Shown one piece after another: positions 55,257 to 62,241 of a stretch of DNA of 64,000 bases (within the stretch, counting starts at the first letter, position 1; every line of letters begins with the position of its first letter). The stretch is from positions 62,001 through 126,000 of the forward strand of contig JAGAIV010000040.1 in the NCBI GenBank assembly GCA_017626365.1, in the 5' to 3' direction. Below the pieces are notes generated by a model. It saw only the letters and a program-made list of their open reading frames with translations. It did not search any database and was not told where the DNA came from. The DNA is from Clostridia bacterium (lineage in GTDB: Bacteria; Bacillota; Clostridia; TANB77; CAG-508). Both the position numbers and the translations under genes were made by a program.

Positions 55257-55295
55257 AAAAGTAAAACGAGTAGTAATCTACTCGTTTTATTCGTA
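55254..55295. terminator. Bidirectional terminator after hydA
   Basis: aaaaaagtaaaacgagtag and ctactcgttttatt pair around taat; it separates convergent genes. Confidence 0.8.
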
Positions 55296-56123
55296 TATGC
55301 CAATTCCTCTCATATAATTAATATAGGCATTATCAATATTGGTCCAAATATCAATTTCATCATCTAACACTGGATAATTTAAATTTTCACCAGAAAGATT
55401 TTCGTAACTTTGAATAATCTCATTTTTAAAGCTTTCTGGACATCTTCCAATGATACGGGCAATGTCAAAATACTTATTTCCAAATCCACCAAATCCAAAA
55501 TCGATAACGGCAGAAATATGGTTATTTTCATCTAAAATAATATTGCTAGAATTTAAGTCGCCATGAACGAAGCAGTTATGCTCCTTTTTACTAAATTCAT
55601 CATATTTCCAAAAAACTTTATCTTTTGGGTCTACATGAACATTTAATAATTCATCTAAGAAATCGGTTAGTTTTAAGCCAATATTATTGATAGTAAAAAC
55701 CTCATCTGTAGAGAAAGGTATTTGATGTAATTGAAACATGAATTTTGCAATATCTTTAGAAATTGTGTTTATTTCTTCAGAAGTTAAGGCATTCATTTTG
55801 CTTGCTAAGACAGTTCCCTCAATTTTTTTATGCATACTAAATGGACGATTGTTATCGTACAAAAGCTTAAGTTGTACGGTGTTAAAGTCTGTTTTTCCAT
55901 AAATGAATTTCGAAAATTCGTAATCTTTCACGATGGTTCTAATCCAAAAGTCATCTCTTGGAAACCTAAAAAAGTAGTTTCCATCATTTGTACATACTTC
56001 AAAAACAATATTCGTCCAACCAGTAGTTACCGATTTAATAAAATTAATTTTTTTATCTGGTAATGCGTTTTTTATGATTGTTTCAAAATCTTCATCTAAT
56101 GAAAAGTAATTTTTTGTCATCAA
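55287..56123 (-). CDS. Aminoglycoside phosphotransferase-like kinase (APH/choline kinase fold)
   Basis: This 278-residue kinase has the APH pattern: the nucleotide-binding Lys region FRFPRDDFWIR, the catalytic loop HNCFVHGDLNSSNIILD (HGDxxxxN), and VIDFGFGGFGNKYFDIAR (DFG-like metal motif). Such proteins phosphorylate small alcohols, choline or antibiotics. No resistance role can be claimed. Its start overlaps the end of the GMP-kinase-like gene by four bases (upstream on this strand), so both are cotranscribed. Confidence 0.85.
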   Translation of the reverse strand: MMTKNYFSLDEDFETIIKNALPDKKINFIKSVTTGWTNIVFEVCTNDGNYFFRFPRDDFWIRTIVKDYEFSKFIYGKTDFNTVQLKLLYDNNRPFSMHKKIEGTVLASKMNALTSEEINTISKDIAKFMFQLHQIPFSTDEVFTINNIGLKLTDFLDELLNVHVDPKDKVFWKYDEFSKKEHNCFVHGDLNSSNIILDENNHISAVIDFGFGGFGNKYFDIARIIGRCPESFKNEIIQSYENLSGENLNYPVLDDEIDIWTNIDNAYINYMRGIGIYE

Positions 56124-56701
56124 TTAGTACCTCTATTCTTATATTTTTCTTCTAACATTAATTTACTTACTAAATTAATAAGTTCATCTTCCGATGATTT
56201 ATTATAATCATTATATAAAGTGTAATCGAACATATTTCTTAAATTTTTATCAGTATTAATTTTTTTATAATGTTCATCTATTTCTAAAAGTCTTTGCTCT
56301 TCTACAATGGGATTTAAATGTCTTTCGCGTGTTTTATTTTTCGCAATTTCAATGTCTTTTGGTAATAAATAAATTGCACACAAATGTGGACAAATCCTTT
56401 TAAAATCAAAGATTGTGTCATAATGTAATTCAAATACTGTATTTGTATCCGAAAAAAGGGACTTTTTTGTATAAGCATATATGTTTCCTAACATTTTAAA
56501 TTCATAGGCAATTTCACCACTATCTCTTAAAGCTTGTAATTCTTCGTGCGTTACAAAAATTTTATCTTCATTATTTTTTTCACCCTCACGCGGTTGTCTT
56601 GTAGTGATAATCTTTATTTTTTCAAAACCTAACTTTTCTACGACTCTATCCTTATAATAAGACTTCCCAATTCCAGTTACACCAGCAAGCGCAAGTAGCA
56701 T
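56120..56701 (-). CDS. Guanylate kinase-like P-loop protein
   Basis: This 193-residue protein starts with Walker A LALAGVTGIGKSYYKDR, then shows ITTRQPREGEKN, the GMP-binding-like segment of guanylate kinases, and later ARERHL-like KTRERHLNPI. It is divergent from housekeeping Gmk and is paired with an APH-like kinase, so it may act on another nucleotide or small molecule. Its overlap of four bases with the next gene suggests tight coupling. Confidence 0.75.
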   Translation of the reverse strand: MLLALAGVTGIGKSYYKDRVVEKLGFEKIKIITTRQPREGEKNNEDKIFVTHEELQALRDSGEIAYEFKMLGNIYAYTKKSLFSDTNTVFELHYDTIFDFKRICPHLCAIYLLPKDIEIAKNKTRERHLNPIVEEQRLLEIDEHYKKINTDKNLRNMFDYTLYNDYNKSSEDELINLVSKLMLEEKYKNRGTN

Positions 56702-56793
56702 AATTTACCTCCATCAATTTTGCTTTTTCCTATTATATCGTTAATATCAAAAATTGACAAGTATTGAATAGGAATTAGCAAATATAATTATTC

Positions 56794-56847
56794 ATAATCC
56801 TTCTAACATATGCATACAAATAAAGTAGCATATGTTAGGAGGATTAT
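56794..56847 (+). promoter_or_regulatory. Long hairpin sequestering the deacetylase ribosome-binding site
   Basis: The left arm 56794-56813 and right arm 56828-56847 are 20 bp, complementary with a single G-U wobble, around a 14-nt loop. The right arm contains aggagg, and the ATG is at 56851. Folding would hide the ribosome site, so translation may depend on temperature, a ligand, a protein or cotranscriptional timing. There is no T run after it, so it is not a terminator. Confidence 0.65.
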
Positions 56848-56850
56848 TTT

Positions 56851-57631
56851 ATGTTCCTTGTATTTAATAAGCAAAAAATTATATCATATTTAGTGGCATT
56901 TAGTACGGTTGCGATTCTTTTTGGAGGGGCGAGTTTTTTTCTTCCCAATACAGCAGACACCATTCAAACATCAGCAAAAGCAAGTAAGTTATTGCCAATT
57001 TATAGTGTAGGTACAGAAGAAAAAAAAATTTCCCTTACAATAAATTGTGCTTGGAATGCAGATGATATTGATAGAATACTAGATACTTTAAGTAAATATA
57101 AAATAAAAGTTACATTTTTTATGGTGGGAGAATGGGTGGATAAATATCCAGAAGCGGTGAAAAAAATTGCAGAAGCAGGGCATGAAATTGGAAACCATTC
57201 AGACCGGTCATCCACATGTTAATAATTTAAGTTATGAAAAGAATGTAGAACAAATAAAGACATGTGCCGATAAAATTGAAAAGCTAACTGGAAAAAGAAG
57301 TGTTTTATATAGAGGACCATATGGCGAATATAATGATGTGGTGATAAAAGCAGCCGAAAGTGAAAAGCATACAACAATTCAATGGTCATTAGATACTCTA
57401 GATTATAAGGGACTAACGGAAGAAGAAATGTGGAATCGATTAAAGGATAAATTAAAGGCAGGAGATATCATTTTGATGCATAATGGAACGGCTCATACGG
57501 CAGATGCTCTTGATAAAATTATTTATAATATACAAGAAAAAGGTTATGAAATTGTGCCTGTTTCAGAACTTATCTATCATGAAAACTATACCATCGATGC
57601 CAATGGAATGCAAAAACAAGTAAAGAATTAG
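56851..57631 (+). CDS. Polysaccharide deacetylase family protein (one +1 CGG shift)
   Basis: With a +1 skip at CGG 57205-57207 this is one 259-residue protein of the NodB/PdaB-like family that removes acetyl groups from glycans, often in spore cortex. It has an N-terminal membrane helix (about 9-29), SLTINCAWNADDIDRIL (catalytic Asp region, here as N-A-D-D), FFMVGEWVDKYPE, and EIGNHSDGHPHVNNLS with the metal His pair, which spans the shift. YRGPYGEYND, ILMHNGTAHTADAL and the rest are typical. The junction Gly stands where homologues mostly have Thr or Ser, so the shift is less constrained here. The RBS lies inside a hairpin. Confidence 0.9.
57205..57207 (+). other. CGG +1 frameshift site, polysaccharide deacetylase
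   Basis: Context gac-CGG-tca. Skipping C gives gac-ggt-cat (Asp-Gly-His) and keeps the metal-binding HPH. This is the only site followed by T. Confidence 0.82.
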
Positions 57632-57690
57632 AATAAAATTCCAATCAAGGGATATACTATTTTGTAGAAAAAACATAAGGAGAATAAAGA

Positions 57691-58197
57691 ATGTCTTTTG
57701 TAGGAATTATATGTGCGCCAAAACAAGAGGGATATATTAAACAAGTATTAAATTCTAATTTATGTGCTGAAAATGTAATTATATTAAAAGAAGATAATAT
57801 TGATAATTTTAAAAATATTACCTTTGAAACCATTGCTATTTTTTCGAATCATGCAGACACGTTTCAAAAAAAGGAAATTTTACCACAAATGATGGAAAAA
57901 ACAAAATATTTTGTTATTAACGCGGATGAAGATATATCACAAGAATGTATGAGAAGCTTAAAAGGAAATGTGATTACATATGGATTCAATTCCAAAAGTA
58001 CAGTTACAGCCTCAAGTGTAAATGAAGAAAGTATATTAATTTGCTTACAAAGAACAATTACCAATCGTATGGGAAAACAAATGGAACCACAAGAAATATG
58101 CATTCCATATATAGAGCATAAAGTAAACACACTTACCATAATGGGAGTAGTATCAGTACTATTTATCTATGGAAAAGAACAGATTTGTTGGAAATAA
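57691..58197 (+). CDS. Hypothetical protein, Mur-ligase-like small fold
   Basis: This is a 168-residue protein of unknown family. It begins SFVGIICAPKQEGYIKQVLN, has KYFVINADEDISQECM, and then a stretch ending VITYGFNSKSTVTASSVNEE that recalls the end of a Mur-ligase domain but without a P-loop. A C-terminal hydrophobic patch follows. It follows the deacetylase by 59 bases with RBS ataaggag. There is no in-phase CGG. The function is not assigned. Confidence 0.6.
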   Translation: MSFVGIICAPKQEGYIKQVLNSNLCAENVIILKEDNIDNFKNITFETIAIFSNHADTFQKKEILPQMMEKTKYFVINADEDISQECMRSLKGNVITYGFNSKSTVTASSVNEESILICLQRTITNRMGKQMEPQEICIPYIEHKVNTLTIMGVVSVLFIYGKEQICWK

Positions 58198-58350
58198 AAC
58201 AAAAAAATGGAAAAAATAAACTTTTTATGTAGACAAAACCAAAAAAACGTAGTATAATAGACCTATACGGATAAAAATATATTCTAAAATACGTACTTAA
58301 TGAATAAGATACAATAGATAAATTTAAAATAAGTAGGGAGGAAAAAACGA

Positions 58351-59043
58351 ATGAATATAAATTATGCGGATAATAACCATTTAGTTTTAATGGGAAAGGT
58401 AACAAGTGAAAAGAGATTTAGTCACGAAATTTATGGAGAATGCTTCTACATATTTGATTTAGAAGTTCCACGTTTGAGTGACACTTCAGATATTATACCA
58501 GTAACAATATCTGAAAGACTAATTGTAGACGAAAAATTTGATATAGGAGCTAAAGTTCTAATTAAAGGTCAATTTAGATCTTATAATAGTTATGAAAATG
58601 AAAAGAACAAATTAATCTTAACAGTATTTGCAAAAGATATCTTTTATGAAGATGAAATCGAAGGGCAAGTACAATCCGAAGAAAATAAAGAACCAACATC
58701 AAATGAAGTTGTTTTAACAGGATATATTTGTAAGAAACCAATTTATCGTCAAACACCATTTGGACGTGAAATTGCAGATTTATTATTAGCAGTAAACCGT
58801 GCTTATAATAAATCAGATTACATCCCAGCAATTGCATGGGGAAGAACAGCAAGATTCTGCCAAAACATTGAAGTAGGAACAGAAGTAAAAGTAGTAGGAC
58901 GTGTTCAATCTAGAACTTATGAGAAAAAATTCGAAGATGGAACAAGTATAACTAAAGTTGCCTATGAAGTATCAGTAGGAAGTTTAGAAATAATTGATGA
59001 AAAAGATAATTCTTCTGAAGAAAAACAAGAAGAAGCAATGTAA
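58351..59043 (+). CDS. Single-stranded DNA-binding protein-like, two OB-fold regions
   Basis: This 230-residue protein appears to carry two OB folds. The first (about 8-107) has HLVLMGKVTSEKRFS and VLIKGQFRS. The second (about 125-217) has NEVVLTGYICKKPIYRQTPF, ADLLLAVNRAYNKSDYIPAI, AWGRTARFCQNIEVGTEVKV and VVGRVQSR, the usual SSB order. The acidic C-terminal tip is weak (no DDDIPF-type end). It may be a paralogous SSB rather than the replication one. RBS aggagg is strong. Confidence 0.85.
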   Translation: MNINYADNNHLVLMGKVTSEKRFSHEIYGECFYIFDLEVPRLSDTSDIIPVTISERLIVDEKFDIGAKVLIKGQFRSYNSYENEKNKLILTVFAKDIFYEDEIEGQVQSEENKEPTSNEVVLTGYICKKPIYRQTPFGREIADLLLAVNRAYNKSDYIPAIAWGRTARFCQNIEVGTEVKVVGRVQSRTYEKKFEDGTSITKVAYEVSVGSLEIIDEKDNSSEEKQEEAM

Positions 59044-59047
59044 CATA

Positions 59048-59076
59048 TTGACAAGTTGAAAATTATATATTATAAT
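59048..59076 (+). promoter_or_regulatory. Promoter of the antisense RNA
   Basis: TTGACA (59048-59053) and TATAAT (59071-59076), spaced by 17 bases, are a perfect sigma-A match. Confidence 0.85.
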
Positions 59077-59081
59077 ACACG

Positions 59082-59170
59082 TAACAGCTGTGAAAGTCGT
59101 GTTTTGCAGAAGGTTATTAATTCGTTAGTGAATAGTACAAAAAAACCCAGAGGTGCGAACTCTGGGTTTT
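59082..59170 (+). ncRNA. Candidate antitoxin RNA of a convergent type I toxin-antitoxin
   Basis: The predicted transcript of about 90 nt runs from the perfect promoter to the bidirectional terminator (acccagag...ctctgggt, 59145-59168). It holds two short repeats also found in the toxin gene region: gtcgtg-ttgc (about 59096-59107; again at about 59196-59206) and atagtaca (about 59132-59139; again at about 59263-59270, over the toxin's ribosome site). This matches the RNAI/RNAII layout of Enterococcus par (Fst), where such repeats pair the two RNAs. Confidence 0.7.
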
Positions 59171-59186
59171 ACTATGTACTTTCGCA

Positions 59187-59264
59187 CTAGTCTTTGTCGT
59201 GATTGCCTTTTAATAATACTATTACTAGCATTATTAAAAACACTATTAAATCGTTTGTGGACAT
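59187..59264 (-). CDS. Type I toxin-like 25-residue membrane peptide
   Basis: The ORF MSTNDLIVFLIMLVIVLLKG plus NHDKD on the reverse strand is one hydrophobic helix with a polar, charged tail, like Fst/TxpA-type holin-like toxins. The RBS aaaggaggt is seven to eight bases before ATG. Its own promoter (TTGACT at 59326-59321 and TATAAT at 59303-59298, 17-base spacing) lies upstream. Transcription converges on a shared bidirectional terminator with the antisense RNA. The ORF is far too short for normal gene callers. Identification is by layout and peptide character, not by homology search. Confidence 0.72.
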   Translation of the reverse strand: MSTNDLIVFLIMLVIVLLKGNHDKD

Positions 59265-59297
59265 AGTACACCTCCTTTCTTAAAAAGGATTAGAACC

Positions 59298-59326
59298 ATT
59301 ATATAAAAACACATACAAAAAGTCAA
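59298..59326 (-). promoter_or_regulatory. Promoter of the type I toxin mRNA
   Basis: On the reverse strand TTGACT (59326-59321) and TATAAT (59303-59298) are separated by 17 bases. Confidence 0.8.
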
Positions 59327-59417
59327 TATAATAAAAAACAAAAGTTCTAATAATAGTCACAAAAAAGTTCATAGGACATATTATAAATAGCATAGAATAA
59401 AAAAGGGAGGAATTTAT

Positions 59418-59711
59418 ATGTTAGATGGAAAATATGGTTGTAGCCTAAATACGCCAATGGGGGCAATCAATGGAACAATTACACTAATGAGTAACGGAAA
59501 TAATGTACAAGGAATTTTAGAAACTATGGGAATGAAAAATAGGTTTAATGGAATAAAAACAAAGGAAAATGAATGCAATTTTAAAGGGAATTTTAACACA
59601 CCAATGGGAGCAATCGAGTATACTGCGACTTGTATTGTAAATGGTAATGGGTTAGAATTGATTACCAATACCAATAAAGGTAATTTTAAAATACAAGGAA
59701 AACGTATGTAA
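59418..59711 (+). CDS. Hypothetical protein with two NTPMGAI repeats
   Basis: This is a 97-residue protein of unknown family. It has two related halves, LNTPMGAINGTITLMSNGNN and FNTPMGAIEYTATCIVNGNG, each likely a short beta-sheet unit. It has no signal peptide. RBS gggagg is good. The repeats suggest a small beta barrel or lipid-like binding fold, but this is inference. No neighbour gives a clue. Confidence 0.65.
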   Translation: MLDGKYGCSLNTPMGAINGTITLMSNGNNVQGILETMGMKNRFNGIKTKENECNFKGNFNTPMGAIEYTATCIVNGNGLELITNTNKGNFKIQGKRM

Positions 59712-59732
59712 ATAGGAATAAAAAATAAAAAA

Positions 59733-59778
59733 AAGTACACCTTATAAATAACAAGAAAATTTATGAGGTGTGTTTTTT
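59733..59778 (+). terminator. Hairpin terminator overlapping the next gene's ribosome site
   Basis: acaccttataaat and atttatgaggtgt pair with a G-U and are followed by gtttttt. The right arm contains gaggtg shortly before the ATG at 59779. It closely resembles the element at 2193-2237 in sequence as well as design. Confidence 0.65.
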
Positions 59779-59994
59779 ATGAATAAGGATTTTGAAAAGA
59801 AAAAAATAGACAAAGAAAAAAGAAGAGAAAATATGACAAAGGCAAAAGAAGAGTTTGGGGTAGAAGTAGGGGAAGATAATACGAAGTATGGTGAATTTAT
59901 ATCTTCTTATTTTGCTTGGATATCCTTGCCAGAACAAAAAGAAAAAGTAGAAAAAATGCAAAAAATGACGAAAAAGAAAGAAAATAAAAAATAA
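59779..59994 (+). CDS. Small charged hypothetical protein
   Basis: This 71-residue, Lys/Glu-rich, mostly helical protein begins MNKDFEKKKIDKEKRRENMT and has an aromatic patch GEFISSYFAWISLPEQK. I chose the ATG at 59779, after gaggtgtgtttttt; an upstream GTG would lie inside the terminator. The family is unknown. It is the same type of dual-use start as the amidase-like gene near 2240. Confidence 0.6.
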   Translation: MNKDFEKKKIDKEKRRENMTKAKEEFGVEVGEDNTKYGEFISSYFAWISLPEQKEKVEKMQKMTKKKENKK

Positions 59995-60050
59995 TTTTAA
60001 ATAATCGGAATAAATGAATAAAGATTGGAATATATTATAGTTAGATTTAT

Positions 60051-60078
60051 TTGAAATAAAAAATAAAGCTAGTATAAT
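60051..60078 (+). promoter_or_regulatory. Promoter of the ctsR operon
   Basis: TTGAAA (60051-60056) and TATAAT (60073-60078), spacing 16, lie just before a CtsR operator. Confidence 0.75.
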
Positions 60079-60087
60079 AATAATATA

Positions 60088-60104
60088 GGTCAAAGAAAGT
60101 CAAA
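60088..60104 (+). promoter_or_regulatory. CtsR operator
   Basis: GGTCAAA-gaa-AGTCAAA matches the direct-repeat CtsR box (GGTCAAAnanRGTCAAA). It overlaps the start of transcription of ctsR, implying autoregulation by heat or protein stress. Confidence 0.85.
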
Positions 60105-60126
60105 GTCAAATAAGGAGGTACATGAA

Positions 60127-60579
60127 ATGAGAATGTCAGATGTGATAGAAGAATTTATAAAAGATTTACTAAAAGAGGAAGACGAATATGTGGAAATACA
60201 AAGAAATGAACTAGCAGAGCATTTTAATTGTGTACCATCACAAATTAACTATGTAATTCAAACCAGGTTTAAGCCATCACAAGGGTATTATGTAGAAAGT
60301 AAACGTGGTGGTGGAGGACATATTCGAATTAAAAAAGTAAATATTACCAAAAGCAATTACTTAATGCATATTATTGCTAGCATGGAGGATAAGATTACAG
60401 CAGGAGAGGTGGATATTTATTTAAGTAATTTTCTATCCTATGATATTATTAGCGAAAAAGAAGCAAAATTACTAAAAGTAGCAACAAGTGATAACGTGTT
60501 ATCGGTTCCTCCAGAGACGAGAGATTCTTTAAGAGCAAATATTTTTAAGAACATGTTGTTAAATTTAGTAGAAGACTAA
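60127..60579 (+). CDS. ctsR: Transcriptional repressor CtsR
   Basis: This 150-residue repressor of clp and stress genes shows the winged helix-turn-helix segment LAEHFNCVPSQINYVIQTRF and the family's RGGGGHIRI wing. It has RBS taaggagg and its own CtsR box upstream. First of four genes ctsR-mcsA-mcsB-clpC. Confidence 0.96.
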   Translation: MRMSDVIEEFIKDLLKEEDEYVEIQRNELAEHFNCVPSQINYVIQTRFKPSQGYYVESKRGGGGHIRIKKVNITKSNYLMHIIASMEDKITAGEVDIYLSNFLSYDIISEKEAKLLKVATSDNVLSVPPETRDSLRANIFKNMLLNLVED

Positions 60580-60603
60580 AATTAAAATAAAGGAGTGGTT
60601 TTT

Positions 60604-61149
60604 ATGTTATGCGAGAATTGTGGAGAAAATGAAGCGAATGTAAGATATACACAAATTATAAATGGAGTAAAAAAAGAAATGGCACTTTGCGAAAAGTGTA
60701 GTAGAGAATTAGGAATTGGAGAAATGAATTTTAGTATGCCAATTAATTTATCAAGTTTCTTAGGTGAATTTTTTGGAAATGCAGAGAATGTATCTTTACC
60801 AGGTTTTACTACAACCAAAGAATTACTTTGTGATGAATGTGGAATGACATTTGATGAATTTACCAATACGGGAAAATTTGGATGTGCTAATTGTTATGAT
60901 GCTTTTTCAGATAGGATTGATCCGATTTTAAAGAACTTACATGGAGCAAATCGTCATGTGGGAAGAAAAGGCAAAATAACAAAGCCGGAATTAAAGAAGA
61001 TGAATATGGTAAAGGAAGAAAAAGCAAAAGAGGATAAACATTTTTCAAAAATAGATACATTAAAAGAGGATTTGAAAAAAGCAATTGAAGAAGAACGCTA
61101 CGAAGATGCAGCTAAAATTAGAGATGAAATTAAGAAATTGGAAAAATAA
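60604..61149 (+). CDS. mcsA: McsA, activator of McsB
   Basis: This 181-residue protein has zinc-finger-like CxxC pairs at the N-terminus (CENCGENEANV ... CEKCSRELG) and in the middle (CDECGMTFDEF ... CANCYDAF), and a C-terminal UVR-like helical pair ending EERYEDAAKIRDEIKKLEK. It helps McsB phosphorylate Arg residues and CtsR. RBS aaaggag is present. I start at the ATG at 60604. Confidence 0.95.
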   Translation: MLCENCGENEANVRYTQIINGVKKEMALCEKCSRELGIGEMNFSMPINLSSFLGEFFGNAENVSLPGFTTTKELLCDECGMTFDEFTNTGKFGCANCYDAFSDRIDPILKNLHGANRHVGRKGKITKPELKKMNMVKEEKAKEDKHFSKIDTLKEDLKKAIEEERYEDAAKIRDEIKKLEK

Positions 61150-61207
61150 CTATAATTATATAAATAGTGAAGAGTACGAAAGCTTCGCTTTTGGAGGAGG
61201 AAAGAGT

Positions 61208-62227
61208 ATGTTAAATTGGTATTTACAAAGTGGAAAGGAATCCGATGTTGTTGTTAGTTCTAGAATAAGGTTTGCGAGAAACTTAGCGAATTTTCCATTT
61301 ATGACGAAAGCAGATAAGAGTGCAAAACAAAAAATAGAAGAAACCGTTCAAGAAATAACGCCAAGTTTGGGTTATGGACTTAAATTTGTAAAATTAAAAG
61401 ATATGGATGAAATTACAAAAATGACTTTAGTAGAAAAGCATTTAGTAAGTCCAAATTTTGTGCTAAAAAAAGAAGATACAGGAGCGATGTTAATTAATGA
61501 TGATGAAAACATATCAGTTATGATAAATGAAGAAGATCATTTACGAATTCAAGTAATGAATTCAGGGTTTGACTTAGAAAATCTAATGAATTTAGCAATA
61601 GAACTAGATGAAAAAATAGGAAGTGTGTTGCCGTATGCCTATAATGAAAAATATGGATTTTTAACGGCATGTCCAACGAATGTAGGAACAGCTTTAAGAG
61701 TATCTGTTATGATACATTTGCCTGGTCTTGCAAGAACAGGAAATATTGGTAAAATTTTAGAAGTAATTAACAATTTTGGAATGAATATACGAGGTATTTA
61801 TGGAGAAGGGTCAAAAGCTGGAGGAGATATGTACCAAATATCCAATAAACAAACTTTAGGAATATCTGAAGCAGAAATTGTTAAAAATTTAAAATTAATT
61901 ACTGAAAAAATAATTGAACAAGAAAGATTAGCAAGAAAAATTTTAGCAAAAGAATCGATTGAATTAGAAGATAGAGTATATCGTGCATATGGTGTGTTAA
62001 CCAATTCAAGAAAAATATCTTCTGAAGAAGCAAGAGATTTACTTTCCGAAGTAAAACTAGGAACTGATTTAGGAATTATACAAGAGCTAGATGATTTAAC
62101 CGTAAAAAAATTAGAACTTTACACAAAGCCTGCAAACTTACAGAAATATTTAGGAAAACAAATTGAATCTTATGAAAGAGATATAAAGCGTGCAGAGGTA
62201 ATAAAGCAAATTATAAATGAAAAGTAA
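61208..62227 (+). CDS. mcsB: Protein arginine kinase McsB
   Basis: This 339-residue kinase phosphorylates Arg on damaged or regulatory proteins and marks them for ClpCP. It starts [20 protein letters not shown], with [13 protein letters not shown] and later [20 protein letters not shown], the catalytic Cys/Asn segment of the family. The chosen ATG is preceded by ggaggaaag. Codons for Arg in it are AGA, CGT and CGA; CGG is absent. Confidence 0.96.
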   Translation: MLNWYLQSGKESDVVVSSRIRFARNLANFPFMTKADKSAKQKIEETVQEITPSLGYGLKFVKLKDMDEITKMTLVEKHLVSPNFVLKKEDTGAMLINDDENISVMINEEDHLRIQVMNSGFDLENLMNLAIELDEKIGSVLPYAYNEKYGFLTACPTNVGTALRVSVMIHLPGLARTGNIGKILEVINNFGMNIRGIYGEGSKAGGDMYQISNKQTLGISEAEIVKNLKLITEKIIEQERLARKILAKESIELEDRVYRAYGVLTNSRKISSEEARDLLSEVKLGTDLGIIQELDDLTVKKLELYTKPANLQKYLGKQIESYERDIKRAEVIKQIINEK

Positions 62228-62241
62228 AGGAGAGTGATATT

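Noticed and set aside
6459-57207. Sequencing or assembly errors as the cause of the split genes
   Set aside because: All 13 splits are at the same codon, CGG, in phase, on both strands, and all repair by the same +1 rule to conserved Gly. Random indels would fall at homopolymers and in any codon, and other CGG sequences out of phase show no problem. Raw reads would settle it.
6459-57207. Stop-codon reassignment or readthrough
   Set aside because: Zero-frame continuations after CGG do not resemble the families; the correct sequence is in the +1 frame before any stop is reached.
10468-57631. Pseudogenes (decayed yabG, spoIID, glyS, hydB, hydA and others)
   Set aside because: The downstream parts keep full conservation and catalytic residues, several genes are essential, and each has only CGG lesions. 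Decay would leave stops and indels of many kinds.
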